Source of the DNA: JAFGAS01 sp963809875
GTDB lineage: Bacteria > Desulfobacterota > Zymogenia > Zymogenales > Zymogenaceae
Length of the DNA: 64,000 nucleotides
Direction: 5' to 3'
NCBI GenBank assembly: GCA_963809875.1
Contig: CAWELC010000009.1
Location: forward strand, 248,001 to 312,000
The first letter of the stretch is position 1; every line of letters starts with the position of its first letter. A model generated the notes under the pieces. The model ran no database searches. It was not told the DNA's origin and worked only from the letters and a program-made list of their open reading frames with translations. Below, piece by piece: positions 8,350 to 17,306 of the stretch. Both the position numbers and the translations under genes were made by a program.

Positions 8350-9423
8350 ATGAGAACAGAAAAGAGGGATCCGGTCTTTGTCATCGGTCCGGTCCTCCAG
8401 CACCCCGGCACCGACAGGATGACCGTCCTCTGGGAGACCGAAGCCGAGGTCTTGGGAGAGGTCGTCTACGGCCCGGTGGGTGGAAAGCAGGAGTGCCTGA
8501 AAGAACCCCGGCCGGTCACGCTGCACCGGAACGTTCTGACCGGCCTGGCGCCGGCCACCGCATACGACTACTCGGTGGTCGCGGACGGAAGGACGCTGTA
8601 TCGGGGCTCCTTCAGGACGCTGCCGGAGTGCGGTCCCTACCGGGTCGTCATATTCGGCGATGCCCATGCCCCGGCCCAGGGCTTCAGGACGCTGGTGCCG
8701 CAGATCAGGAAGGCCGACCCCGATTTCATCGTAATCCTCGGCGACATGGTCTCTTCGGGCCGTCAAAAAGATAACTGGCTTTCCTTCTTTGAAATGGGAA
8801 GAGATCTTTTTTCTCACATCCCGTTTACGACGCTCATCGGCAATCACGACGTCAAACACGAGACGCTCCTCTATGACCGCTACGTGGGAAGGCCCGAGGG
8901 GACGCCGGCGGGTTATTACTACGGGACCGCCGAGGTGGGGGGAGACTGCTTCCTCTTCCTGGATTCGCGAAACGACCTCCTCTTTTTTCACCACGGGTTC
9001 TGGCTCATCAGGACGCTGAAGGAGCTGGCGCGGCGCACGGACATCCGTTATATCTTCGTATTCACGCACCTCGGTCCGGTCAGCTACAAGGCGCTCCGGC
9101 GCGGCTTTATCGGGCTGAAACCCCTCCTGCCGCTGATGGGGAGCGTCGGGGTGTCGGCCTTATTCTCCGGCCACGACCATCACTACCTTCGCGGTAAAAT
9201 ACACTGGGGATTCCCCTTCTTCATCTCCGGCGGCGGGGGCGGTAAGCTTTATCCGGTCAGCCGCAGAAGTCCGTACGCCTGGGTGGTGGGCAAGAAGGAA
9301 GTGGACGCGACAATCCATCAATTCCTGGTGCTGGATGCCGCCGACGGACGATGCACCGTCCGGGCGATCGACGGAAGGGGCGGTATCATCGACGAGGTGG
9401 CCCTGTCGCCGAGGAACAGGTGA
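8350..9423 (+). CDS. Calcineurin-like metallophosphatase, copy 2 (no signal peptide)
   Basis: Paralogue of the preceding phosphatase: same Ig-like start (VFVIGPVLQHPG; MTVLWETEAEV; LAPATAYDYSVVADG) and full metallophosphatase motifs FGDAH, ILGDM, IGNHD, FTHLG and SGHDHHY, with the D-x-H histidine intact. No signal peptide is visible, suggesting a cytoplasmic location unless the start is wrong. I start at the ATG giving MRTEKRDPVF, where similarity to the paralogue begins. A GTG at 8281 overlaps the upstream stop (GTGA), is preceded by AAGGGG, and would add 23 residues. The pair forms a tandem duplication in which one copy is exported and the other is not. Substrate unknown. Confidence 0.82.
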   Translation: MRTEKRDPVFVIGPVLQHPGTDRMTVLWETEAEVLGEVVYGPVGGKQECLKEPRPVTLHRNVLTGLAPATAYDYSVVADGRTLYRGSFRTLPECGPYRVVIFGDAHAPAQGFRTLVPQIRKADPDFIVILGDMVSSGRQKDNWLSFFEMGRDLFSHIPFTTLIGNHDVKHETLLYDRYVGRPEGTPAGYYYGTAEVGGDCFLFLDSRNDLLFFHHGFWLIRTLKELARRTDIRYIFVFTHLGPVSYKALRRGFIGLKPLLPLMGSVGVSALFSGHDHHYLRGKIHWGFPFFISGGGGGKLYPVSRRSPYAWVVGKKEVDATIHQFLVLDAADGRCTVRAIDGRGGIIDEVALSPRNR

Positions 9424-9476
9424 GGGGCTCGCGCCAACGAGCGGGTCACGAAAACCGGAGGTCCCGGAGGGGTTAT

Positions 9477-11153
9477 ATGGACGGGGAGACGCAGACGTAT
9501 CGCACCGAGAGGAAAGGCGGGCTTACCTGGACATATCGGCAGGGGGCCGAGGGTATCATTGCGGCCGATTTCACCCGGCCCGCGCTCCTGGGCGCCGACG
9601 AGAATCGAGTGCGCATCAGGGGTCGGTTGGAAGCCGGCGGCACGAGCTATTTCGTCAAGGTCTTCAAGCGGGCCGGGGCCGCCCGGGCGCTCAAGTCAAT
9701 ACTCCTGGGGCATGTCGCGAAAAAGGAATTCTCCGCTTCCCGCTACCTCTCCTCGTGCGGGATTCGGACGCCCGAGGCCGTCGCCGTGGGCCTGTCGTCT
9801 TCATGCGAGGATCGAGCGGTTATTATCTTTCGTGAGATCCCCGGCGCACTCCCGGTGAGGGATCTCTTTCTCGGGGCGCGTCCGGAGGAGCGGGAAGGGT
9901 ACCTTGACTCCATCGCCCGGACGACCGCTCAGCTGCACCGGGCGTCTTTCTATCACCGGGACTATCATGGAGGCAATCTCCTCGTGACGCCGGATGAGGC
10001 CGGCCGGTCTCTCCTCTGGGTCGTCGATCTGCACCGGTCGTCCTTTCCGCGCGATATGGCGGGCGCAAACGGCGTGGCAAATATCGCCGATATCCTTCAC
10101 TCGCTCCTGCCTGCTCTGGGAGATGGAGACATCGAGCGTTTCCTTTCCCGATATCGTCGTGAGAATCCATCGGCTCGCTGGAATGACGCCGCGGCCCGGC
10201 AGGCCATCGAAGAACGGATTGGAAAGATCGAGAAGCGGCGCCTGAAGAGCCGCACAAAACGGTGTTTCATGAACTCCAGCGGCTTTTTCGTCTCCAGAAG
10301 CCGCCAACGGGTCCTCTACGGACGAAGAGGTGTGTCCGGGGACGAGATCGTGGGGCTCATCGAGCGATTCAAACGGGGCGGCGGCCGGCTCATCAAGAAC
10401 GACACAAAGGCGTCCGTCGCCCTCATGCCGACCGATCGGACGGAAATCTGCATCAAGGCCTACGAGCGCCTCGGGCCCCTCGATCGGATCGCGGCCCTGT
10501 TAGGCCGCAGCCGCGGTCACGGCTCGTGGCGCGCGGCCCAGGGCATGCTCCTGAGGGGATTCGACACGCCCCGGCACCTATGCCTGGTGATCAGCCGGCA
10601 CTTCCTCATTCCCCGCGCCGTCTACCTCGTCACCGAATCGATCGCGCCGCGTCTCGAGATGGACCGGTTCATCCTCGACAACCTTGCGGACGGCCCGTCC
10701 GAGGCGCGCGGACGCTTTGCGACCGGCCTCGGCTCGGTCATCGGATCCCTGCATCGGGCGGGCATCTACCATCGGGACTTAAAGGCCACCAATATTGCCG
10801 TCGGAAAAAAAGGCGGCGGCTTTTCCTTTTCCTTCCTCGATCTTGACGCCGTCTCGTTCGGCGGTTCGGTACCACCGCTGCGAAGGGCCAAGAACCTCGC
10901 CCAGATCTTCCTGTCCACCCCCGGGGTGATCGACGCCGGGGCAAGGAGGCTCTTCTTCGAGGCGTATCTGGCAGCATCGGGAGGGGCGGAAGAAAAGGAG
11001 ACGATCGCGCGCCTCGCCGGTGATCTGATACGGGGAAAGAATATCCTCTATGTATCGAAGAGTGGAGACGTGATCGAGAACGCCCGCGGGCTCTACGAAG
11101 AAATATGGGGGACCGACCGGCGCGATTGCCCGGATTGTGCAAAACCTCTGTGA
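9477..11153 (+). CDS. Protein with two fused LPS (WaaP/Kdo)-kinase-like domains
   Basis: A 558-residue protein with two kinase-fold domains of the lipopolysaccharide kinase (Kdo/WaaP) type in tandem. Domain 1 (about 1-270): ATP-lysine region SYFVKVFKR, catalytic HRDYHGGNLLV (H160, D162) and metal-binding VVDLHR (D184). Domain 2 (about 280-540): TEICIKAYER, HRDLKATNIAV (H432, D434) and FLDLDAV (D455). Typical family members have one such domain in about 230-290 residues, so this is a fusion or internal duplication. Both active sites look complete. A GGAGGGG Shine-Dalgarno lies 4 bases before the chosen ATG. The terminal CPDC could bind metal. It ends the operon and probably phosphorylates LPS core sugar; inference. 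Confidence 0.82.
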   Translation: MDGETQTYRTERKGGLTWTYRQGAEGIIAADFTRPALLGADENRVRIRGRLEAGGTSYFVKVFKRAGAARALKSILLGHVAKKEFSASRYLSSCGIRTPEAVAVGLSSSCEDRAVIIFREIPGALPVRDLFLGARPEEREGYLDSIARTTAQLHRASFYHRDYHGGNLLVTPDEAGRSLLWVVDLHRSSFPRDMAGANGVANIADILHSLLPALGDGDIERFLSRYRRENPSARWNDAAARQAIEERIGKIEKRRLKSRTKRCFMNSSGFFVSRSRQRVLYGRRGVSGDEIVGLIERFKRGGGRLIKNDTKASVALMPTDRTEICIKAYERLGPLDRIAALLGRSRGHGSWRAAQGMLLRGFDTPRHLCLVISRHFLIPRAVYLVTESIAPRLEMDRFILDNLADGPSEARGRFATGLGSVIGSLHRAGIYHRDLKATNIAVGKKGGGFSFSFLDLDAVSFGGSVPPLRRAKNLAQIFLSTPGVIDAGARRLFFEAYLAASGGAEEKETIARLAGDLIRGKNILYVSKSGDVIENARGLYEEIWGTDRRDCPDCAKPL

Positions 11154-11648
11154 CGGGGCGGCCAACGAGCCTCAATGCATTCGGCTCCCCAGGCCCATAC
11201 CGGTCGCCGGGCGGCTGAGCGGGGACCGGCTGACATCGGATACTTCGCGCGGGCACTGACGCGATCGGGTATGCCGCGGGTGCCGGGCAAAACCGGGCCT
11301 CTTGAGCGTCGGCAAAGATTGTCTTGATTTTTGGAAGCAAGAAGCTTAAGATACTCGATGCATGTGATGGATGCCGATTTCTGCGGCTGTTCCGGCCCGG
11401 CGAAGACCCGGGTCTTTACGTATGGTGAGCGCGCGTTGGGACGTGCGCGTGCCGGGGCGACTATTCGGCACGCTCCGGAGTTGGGTGGATAAGCAGGAAG
11501 CGTCCGGTGCAGCGATCGCGATCGATATAGCGAGCGCGGCCGCGGGCCGGCTCCCGAAGAAACCCCATCGACAGCACGGGCCCGCGCGAGGGAACGGGGA
11601 TAGCCGGTATCGGACCATCGGGAACCATCGGAATAGATTGGTAGCGAT
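11154..11648. other. 495-base gap between two glycan operons
   Basis: No convincing gene is seen. Open frames here have no ribosome-binding site and no recognisable protein. The only structured element I can support is a sigma70-like promoter near its middle, described separately. This makes the downstream epimerase operon a separate transcription unit with an untranslated leader of roughly 290 bases. Confidence 0.5.
11324..11352 (+). promoter_or_regulatory. Putative sigma70 promoter for the epimerase-GT2-rfaE1 unit
   Basis: TTGATT, 17-base spacer, TAAGAT. It sits in the only AT-rich patch of the gap. It is the best match to a housekeeping promoter between the two operons, but it implies a leader of almost 290 bases. 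Confidence 0.4.
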
Positions 11649-12587
11649 ATGGAATATTTGGTGACGGGAGGAGCCGGCTTTATCGGCTCGCATATCGTGG
11701 AGGCGCTCCTGAAGTCGGGCATGAAGGTGCGCGTCCTGGATAACTTCTCCACCGGAAAACGCGAAAATATCGCCCCGTTTGCGGCCGACATCCAGCTCAT
11801 CGAAGGCGACATTCGGGACGCCGATGCGGTCTCGAAAGCGGTGCGCGGAGTCGGTGTGGTTTTTCACGAAGCGGCCGTTGCGTCAGTCCCGCGCTCGGTC
11901 AGAGAGCCTCAGCTTACGCACGACGTGAACGTAAACGGGACGCTCGGTTTGCTGTTGGCGGCCAGGGACAACGGCGTCTCGCGCTTCATATACGCCTCCT
12001 CGTCATCGGCCTACGGCGATACGCCGACCCTCCCGAAAGTGGAGGAGATGGCCCCCGCCCCGCTTTCTCCCTACGCCGTCCAGAAGCTCACGGCGGAATA
12101 TTATACGCGGCTATTTTACCTTGTCTACGGTCTGCCGACGGCGGCGCTTCGCTACTTCAACGTCTTCGGCCCGCGACAGGACCCCGCGTCGGAATATGCC
12201 GCGGTCGTACCCAAGTTCATTACCCGGATGATGGCACAAGAGCCGCCGCTCATCTACGGCGACGGCTCCCAGACACGCGACTTTACCTATATCGAAAATA
12301 TCGTGACGGCAAATCTGCTGGCCGCCGAGCGCAATCAATGCCTGGGGGAGGTCATGAATATCTCCACCGGGCAACGCATCGATCTGATCACCCTTGCCCG
12401 GGCTATCGGCAAGGTGATGGGCGTCTCGATCGACCCGATCTTCGAGCCGCCCCGGGAGGGCGATATCAAGCACTCATACGGCGACGTCTCCAAGGCGGCC
12501 AGACTCCTGGGCTATGCCACGCATGTCGGCCTTGATGAAGGGCTTGCCCGGACGGTGGCGTGGTATCTCAAGGGGGCGTCCCGATAG
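11649..12587 (+). CDS. NAD-dependent sugar epimerase/dehydratase (GalE-like SDR)
   Basis: An extended short-chain dehydrogenase of 312 residues acting on nucleotide sugars. The Rossmann motif GGAGFIGS is at residues 7-14; the catalytic Tyr-x3-Lys is Y142/K146 in SPYAVQKL, with the upstream Ser/Thr in YASSSSAYGD. RYFNVFGPRQDP and DFTYIENIV are typical of UDP-glucose or UDP-GlcNAc/glucuronate 4-epimerases. It could equally be a WbpP/Gne-type epimerase; specificity is not readable. The stop codon TAG overlaps the GTG start of the next gene, so it is cotranslated with a glycosyltransferase. Confidence 0.88.
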   Translation: MEYLVTGGAGFIGSHIVEALLKSGMKVRVLDNFSTGKRENIAPFAADIQLIEGDIRDADAVSKAVRGVGVVFHEAAVASVPRSVREPQLTHDVNVNGTLGLLLAARDNGVSRFIYASSSSAYGDTPTLPKVEEMAPAPLSPYAVQKLTAEYYTRLFYLVYGLPTAALRYFNVFGPRQDPASEYAAVVPKFITRMMAQEPPLIYGDGSQTRDFTYIENIVTANLLAAERNQCLGEVMNISTGQRIDLITLARAIGKVMGVSIDPIFEPPREGDIKHSYGDVSKAARLLGYATHVGLDEGLARTVAWYLKGASR

Positions 12588-13561
12588 TGGGGGGCAAGCG
12601 CATAAACGACGCGCCGAAGTTCTCTTTTATCATCGTCAGTTTCAATAACGGGGAGCTTCTGCCGTCGTGCATCGGCTCGATATACAGCAACGTCGAGCAC
12701 TCACGTTTTGAGATCATCGTCTCCGATAACGGATCGACAGACGGCACCGGACATCTCATCCGGAGCCGGTGGCCGGACATCACGCTCATTGAGAATCGAA
12801 AGAACCTGGGGTTTGCCGCGGCGGTTAACCGGGCAATAGCCGTCGCCCGCGGCGATTACATCGTCCTGATGAATTCCGACGCCGAGCTGACGCCGGGGGC
12901 GATCGAGGCGATCGGCCGGTTCATGGACGACAACCCCCAGGCGGCGATTGGCGGGGGCCGGCTGATCGACCCGGACGGCACTCCCCAGAACAGCGCGGCG
13001 GCCTTCCCGGGGATGGCCACGGAATTCGGCCTCAAGCCGCTCCTCAAGATCCTTTTTCCGGGACGTTTTCCGGGGAGGGCAACGGGAAGGGATCATCCCT
13101 TTGACGTCGATTCGATAATCGGCGCGCTCATGGTGGTGCGCGCGAACGCGATACGGCGCGTAGGGGCGCTGGACGAGGACTACTTTTTTTTCCTCGAGGA
13201 AACCGACTGGTGCCTGAGGATGAAGCGGGCGGGAATGCGTGTGGTGGTTGTGCCGGCGGCGCACATCATCCATCACCAGGGAAAAACGGCGAAACGCTAC
13301 CCGACGAGGGCCAAGATAGAGTACTACCGCTCGCTCATTACCTTCATGGGGAAAAATCGCCGATCCCCTTATGCCGGGCTGTTCGTTTTCGGTCTTGCGG
13401 TGAAGTTCACCGTGAGCCTCGTGCTGCAGTCGATCCTCTGTGGGGCCACTCTCTGCCTCTGGGGGGGTCCCCGAAAACGGTGCGCGCGTTACGCGGGCCT
13501 CCTCTGCTGGCTCGTCTCGGGGCGACCGGCGGCGTGGGGGCTTTCCGAAATCCAACCATAG
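12587..13561 (+). CDS. Rhamnosyltransferase-like GT2 glycosyltransferase
   Basis: GT2 enzyme of about 324 residues: FSFIIVSFNNGELLPSCI, EIIVSDNGSTDGT, NLGFAAAVNRAI, YIVLMNSDAEL (metal site) and YFFFLEETDWCLRMKRAG, the pattern of WbbL/rhamnosyltransferase-type proteins. Near the C-terminus a hydrophobic stretch (LFVFGLAVKFTVSLVLQSIL) probably contacts the membrane. The GTG at 12587 is chosen because it overlaps the upstream TAG and follows AAGGGGG by 9-10 bases; an ATG at 12560 would overlap the epimerase by 28 bases. It belongs to the same unit as rfaE1, implying heptose-containing glycan. Confidence 0.85.
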   Translation: MGGKRINDAPKFSFIIVSFNNGELLPSCIGSIYSNVEHSRFEIIVSDNGSTDGTGHLIRSRWPDITLIENRKNLGFAAAVNRAIAVARGDYIVLMNSDAELTPGAIEAIGRFMDDNPQAAIGGGRLIDPDGTPQNSAAAFPGMATEFGLKPLLKILFPGRFPGRATGRDHPFDVDSIIGALMVVRANAIRRVGALDEDYFFFLEETDWCLRMKRAGMRVVVVPAAHIIHHQGKTAKRYPTRAKIEYYRSLITFMGKNRRSPYAGLFVFGLAVKFTVSLVLQSILCGATLCLWGGPRKRCARYAGLLCWLVSGRPAAWGLSEIQP

Positions 13562-13573
13562 CGGAGCAACGCA

Positions 13574-14605
13574 ATGGACCTGCTATATCCGACGTCACAC
13601 ATGATGAGCTATATAGACCGGTTCCGGGGCGCCGGGGTCCTCGTGGTCGGCGACGTCATGGTCGACGAGTTTATCTGGGGTAGGGTGGAACGGATATCTC
13701 CCGAGGCGCCGGTCCCGGTTGTGGAGGTTCAGCGCGAGGCACTGCTGCTGGGAGGCGCCGCTAACGTCGTGAACAACATCCGGGCGCTGGGCGGCACGGT
13801 CTTTCTGGCGGGTGTCGTCGGAAGAGACGCCATGGGCGGTCACCTCACCGATGAGCTCAAGCGAATCGGCGTGTCCGCGGACGGGATCGTGACGCTTGCC
13901 GAGCGGCCGACCACCATTAAGACGCGCGTTATCGCCCACCACCAGCAGATGGTGCGGTTTGATCGGGAGCTGCGGGCAAAAATCGACGACGCGACTACCG
14001 ACAGGATCATCGGGTATGCCAAGTCGCTGGGCGCCGACATTCGCGCGGTGATCATCTCCGACTACGGCAAGGGGGTCATCAACGAGCGGCTGGTCTCGGG
14101 ACTTGTCGGCTACGCGAAGGAAAAGGGTCTGATCGTCTCGGTCGATCCGAAGGTGGAGAACTTTTCCATCTACCGGGGGGTGACCGTAATCACCCCCAAC
14201 CACTACGAGGCGGGAAGCGGCGTCGGCAGCAAAATCGTCGATGAACAGAGCCTCCTTGTCACCGGAAAGCTGATCCTCTCCAAGCTGGGCTGTGAAAACG
14301 TCGTCATCACGCAGGGGGAGGACGGCATGACCCTGTTTGAGACCACGGGCGACATGGTCCACATCCCCACCGTCGCGCGGGAGGTCTTTGACGTGACCGG
14401 GGCGGGGGATACGGTCATATCCACGCTGACACTGGCGGTAGCCGCCGGGGCCGGCATGAGAGATGCGGCGCTGATATCCAACTATGCCGCGGGGATCGTG
14501 GTGGGAAAGGTCGGGACGGCTATTGTCACCGCCGAAGAGCTGAAAGAGGAGGTGGGGCGGGCGATCGCCGCCAAGGAGACCCCCGTCTCGACAAAAGTGA
14601 CGTAG
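13574..14605 (+). CDS. rfaE1: D-glycero-beta-D-manno-heptose-7-phosphate kinase
   Basis: PfkB-family kinase (343 aa) that phosphorylates D-glycero-D-manno-heptose 7-phosphate at C1 on the way to ADP-heptose for LPS core. The N-terminal signature VLVVGDVMVDEFIWGRVERI and APVPVVEV is that of RfaE domain I; LGGAANVVNNI and the catalytic base D279 in VTGAGDTV complete it. At 343 residues it has only the kinase domain; the adenylyltransferase domain (RfaE2) must be elsewhere. GGAG precedes the ATG by 8 bases; an internal ATG at 13601 is possible. It links this cluster to the heptosyltransferase at the left edge. Confidence 0.93.
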   Translation: MDLLYPTSHMMSYIDRFRGAGVLVVGDVMVDEFIWGRVERISPEAPVPVVEVQREALLLGGAANVVNNIRALGGTVFLAGVVGRDAMGGHLTDELKRIGVSADGIVTLAERPTTIKTRVIAHHQQMVRFDRELRAKIDDATTDRIIGYAKSLGADIRAVIISDYGKGVINERLVSGLVGYAKEKGLIVSVDPKVENFSIYRGVTVITPNHYEAGSGVGSKIVDEQSLLVTGKLILSKLGCENVVITQGEDGMTLFETTGDMVHIPTVAREVFDVTGAGDTVISTLTLAVAAGAGMRDAALISNYAAGIVVGKVGTAIVTAEELKEEVGRAIAAKETPVSTKVT

Positions 14606-14716
14606 GATCGGCCGATGTGGTCGGGGTCCTCGCCTGACGGGAAGGGGGCGGCCGACCGGGCCTGAGGCAATAACGGACATCTGAAACAACGCGGGGCGTA
14701 CGGAGACGGTGAAGCC

Positions 14717-15601
14717 ATGAAGAGAATCTGTTCAATGACCGGATACGGGGAGGCCTCCTGGGACACCGGAGAAGGGGCCTATACGATCGTGGCCAAGTCG
14801 CTCAACCACCGCTTCCTCGAGACGCGGGTAAAGATCCCCCCCAAGTACGATTCGTGGGAAATGGAGATACAGCGCAGGGTCAAGGAGCGCTTTGACCGCG
14901 GCCGGATTGACCTCGTGATGACGGAGTCAGCCGGGCAGCAGCAGAAGAGGACGCTGCCCGTCGTGGATCTTGAGCTGGCGGCCCGGTACGTCGAGATCCT
15001 GAACTCCCTCAAGAACAACCTCTCGCTTCCGGGCGAGATAAGCCTGGACAGCGTCTGTCGAATGCGGGACGTCATCTATCAGGTCGACCCCAACCCCGAC
15101 CTGGAAAATCTCTGGGATGGATTCGAGCCGATTCTCGAAACGGTGCTCGAGCGGCTGATCGAGAGCCGGTCCCAGGAGGGCGAGGCGCTCACGGCGGATC
15201 TCACGCGGCGCCTGGAACACCTGCGGGTGATCGCGGCCGCCGTCGAGAAGGAAGCGCCGCACATGATCTCGCAGTCTCGTGAGCGGTTGACGGCCCGGAT
15301 GAAAGAGCTTTCAGACGACCGCCTCAACGTCGACCGCATAGAAGAAGAGGTGGTGATCTTTGCCGACCGCATAGACTTCACCGAGGAGCTGGTCAGGCTT
15401 TCCAGCCATATCGCCGCCTTTTTCCGCACGCTGGACGAAGGGGGGCCGATGGGCCGAAAACTTGACTTTCTCCTCCAGGAGATGGGGCGTGAAGTAAACA
15501 CCATAGGAAACAAGAACGTGAGCGCGGACATTTCCGGGCAGATCGTTTCCGCCAAGGTAGAGCTTGAAAAGATGAAGCAGCAGGTTCAGAATATTGAGTA
15601 G
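14717..15601 (+). CDS. yicC: YicC family endoribonuclease
   Basis: YicC/YloC family protein, 294 residues, full length. The N-terminal domain starts CSMTGYGEA and continues NHRFLETRVKIPPKYDSWE. The C-terminal DUF1732-type domain shows DRIEEEVVIFADRIDFTEEL (motif around residues 210-235), RLSSHIAAFF and KLDFLLQEMGREVNTIGNK. Members are endoribonucleases in E. coli and B. subtilis. It is first in the yicC-remA-gmk arrangement seen in many bacteria, so cotranscription is likely. The 110 bases upstream separate it from rfaE1. Confidence 0.95.
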   Translation: MKRICSMTGYGEASWDTGEGAYTIVAKSLNHRFLETRVKIPPKYDSWEMEIQRRVKERFDRGRIDLVMTESAGQQQKRTLPVVDLELAARYVEILNSLKNNLSLPGEISLDSVCRMRDVIYQVDPNPDLENLWDGFEPILETVLERLIESRSQEGEALTADLTRRLEHLRVIAAAVEKEAPHMISQSRERLTARMKELSDDRLNVDRIEEEVVIFADRIDFTEELVRLSSHIAAFFRTLDEGGPMGRKLDFLLQEMGREVNTIGNKNVSADISGQIVSAKVELEKMKQQVQNIE

Positions 15602-15610
15602 GATTGTGCC

Positions 15611-15883
15611 ATGGAATTGAAGCTATTGAGTCTCGGGTTCGGAAACTCCGTCATAGTCAGCCGGATCGTGGCGGTCCTCTCACCCGACTCCTCCCCGATG
15701 AAGCGCCTCAAAGACGAGGCCAAGGGCAAGGGACTTCTCGTCGACGCGACTCACGGCAGGAAGACGCGCTCCATCATCATCACCGATTCCCACCACGTCA
15801 TCCTTTCGGCGGTCCAGTCCGATACCATCGCCCAGCGCCTGGCAACGGACGACCGGATGGATAAGAAGGGGGGAGCCCAATAG
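15611..15883 (+). CDS. remA: RemA-like DUF370 DNA-binding regulator
   Basis: A 90-residue DUF370/RemA-family protein: ELKLLSLGFGNSVIVSRIVA, SPDSSPMKRL, LVDATHGRKTRSIIITDSHH and VILSAVQSDTIAQRL. In Bacillus RemA activates matrix genes by binding DNA as an oligomeric ring; in other phyla its function is mostly inferred. It starts 9 bases after yicC, the usual place. Length is normal for the family. The gap to gmk holds a G-run/C-run that could fold, but I do not call a terminator. Confidence 0.93.
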   Translation: MELKLLSLGFGNSVIVSRIVAVLSPDSSPMKRLKDEAKGKGLLVDATHGRKTRSIIITDSHHVILSAVQSDTIAQRLATDDRMDKKGGAQ

Positions 15884-15902
15884 CCCCCCCTCGACGGAAC
15901 AT

Positions 15903-16547
15903 ATGACGGACACTATGGATAAACGGACTGCGGACAGGACTCGTTCCGGTATCTCATTTATCCTCTCGGCCCCCTCCGGCGCGGGTAAGACTACCATCGC
16001 CCGTGAGGTGGCAAAAAGGATGGAGGGCGTCCGCATCAGCATCAGTCATACGACCCGGCCGCCGCGAGGGCGAGAGAAAGACGGCCGTGACTATCACTTC
16101 GTCACGGAAGAAGCGTTCCTGCTCATGGAGCGTGAAGGGGCGTTCCTGGAGACGGCCTTCGTCCACGACAACCATTATGGCACCCATCGGGACGAGGTCA
16201 TACCGCATCTTTCCGCCGGCACCGACGTCATCCTGGACATCGATGTGCAGGGGGCGGCGATCATCAGAAAGAAGATCGACGCGGTCGGCGTCTTTATTCT
16301 TCCCCCGAGCATGGAGGAGCTGATCCGGAGGCTCAGGCTGCGTGATACCGAGGGAGACGACGTGATCAACAAGAGGATCAAAAACGCGCACCGGGAGGTG
16401 AGCCAGGCGGCGGTCTACGACTATCTGCTGATCAACAGGAAGCTCGATCAGGCGATCTCGGACGTCGTCTCGATCATTACCGCCGAGAGGCTGAAGACGG
16501 CGCGAAACCGGGCAACCATGAAGGAGTTTATCGGCAAAGATGGCTAA
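15903..16547 (+). CDS. gmk: Guanylate kinase
   Basis: GMP kinase (ATP + GMP to ADP + GDP), 214 residues. The P-loop is SAPSGAGKTT (residues 22-31). The GMP-binding region shows SHTTRPPRGREKDGRDYHFV, and ILDIDVQGA and the LID NRKLDQAISDV follow. The N-terminus has ~15 residues more than typical guanylate kinases; no strong Shine-Dalgarno is visible, so a slightly later start is possible. rpoZ, which often follows gmk, is absent here; pyrF overlaps the gmk stop by 8 bases instead. Confidence 0.94.
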   Translation: MTDTMDKRTADRTRSGISFILSAPSGAGKTTIAREVAKRMEGVRISISHTTRPPRGREKDGRDYHFVTEEAFLLMEREGAFLETAFVHDNHYGTHRDEVIPHLSAGTDVILDIDVQGAAIIRKKIDAVGVFILPPSMEELIRRLRLRDTEGDDVINKRIKNAHREVSQAAVYDYLLINRKLDQAISDVVSIITAERLKTARNRATMKEFIGKDG

Positions 16548-17247
16548 GGGGAGCCGAAAGGACAGGGTCATCGTTGCGCTGGACCAGGAGGATCTCGACG
16601 CGGCGCGGCGTCTCGTCCAAGCGCTTGCCGGCCTCATCTCATTCTTTAAGGTGGGCAGCGAGCTTTTTTCCGCCGCGGGGCCCGCCGCAATCGAGATGGT
16701 CAAAGAGAGCGGCGCAGAGGTCTTCCTCGACCTCAAATATCACGACATCCCGAATACGGTTTCCCGCGCGGTCGCGCGGGCGGCCGGCTATGGGGTCTCT
16801 CTGGTCAACGTCCATACCCTCGGGGGGTTTGACATGATGAAGGCCGCGGCCGATGCGGCGGGCTCGGTTAACCCGGGCACCCGGGTTATCGGCGTGACCG
16901 TGCTGACCTCCATGGACGCGGCTGACCTCGCGCGCGTGGGCATCGGGCAAGCCCCCGACGCGCAGGTGTTGAGGCTGGCCCGGCTTGCCCGGGAGGCCGG
17001 GCTTTCCGGTGTCGTGTCGTCGGCGCGGGAAGTGGGCAGGCTCCGCGGCGAGCTCGGGGTCGACTTTATCCTCGTGACTCCCGGTATCCGCCCCGCGGGG
17101 GCTGACGCCGGCGACCAGAAGCGGATCGTGACCCCGCGGGAGGCGTTTGACGCCGGGGCCGACTATATCGTGGTGGGCAGGCCCATTGCGGCCGCCCCGG
17201 ACCCGAGGGCGGCGGCCGAATCCATCATCATGGAGATCGGGGAGTAA
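16540..17247 (+). CDS. pyrF: Orotidine 5'-phosphate decarboxylase
   Basis: OMP decarboxylase (OMP to UMP, last step of pyrimidine synthesis), 235 residues, a TIM-barrel of the short bacterial class. The catalytic charge network D64-x-K66-x2-D69 is in FLDLKYHDIPNTV. The phosphate-binding end VTPGIRP and DYIVVGRPI is intact. It overlaps gmk by 8 bases, so two nucleotide-metabolism genes are translationally coupled. It is the last gene of its unit; the following region carries a palindromic repeat. Confidence 0.95.
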   Translation: MAKGSRKDRVIVALDQEDLDAARRLVQALAGLISFFKVGSELFSAAGPAAIEMVKESGAEVFLDLKYHDIPNTVSRAVARAAGYGVSLVNVHTLGGFDMMKAAADAAGSVNPGTRVIGVTVLTSMDAADLARVGIGQAPDAQVLRLARLAREAGLSGVVSSAREVGRLRGELGVDFILVTPGIRPAGADAGDQKRIVTPREAFDAGADYIVVGRPIAAAPDPRAAAESIIMEIGE

Positions 17248-17306
17248 ACAGCGCGACCCGCAGCATCTATCGCTTGTATCTTTCCGAGAAACTACGCACA
17301 TATACA

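Noticed and set aside
11371..11664. 97-codon + strand frame before the epimerase
   Set aside because: Arg/Pro-rich low-quality sequence with no ribosome-binding site; overlaps the true start of the epimerase.
15866..15890. G-run/C-run hairpin between remA and gmk as a terminator
   Set aside because: Pairing is short with mismatches and no T-run; the genes look co-transcribed.
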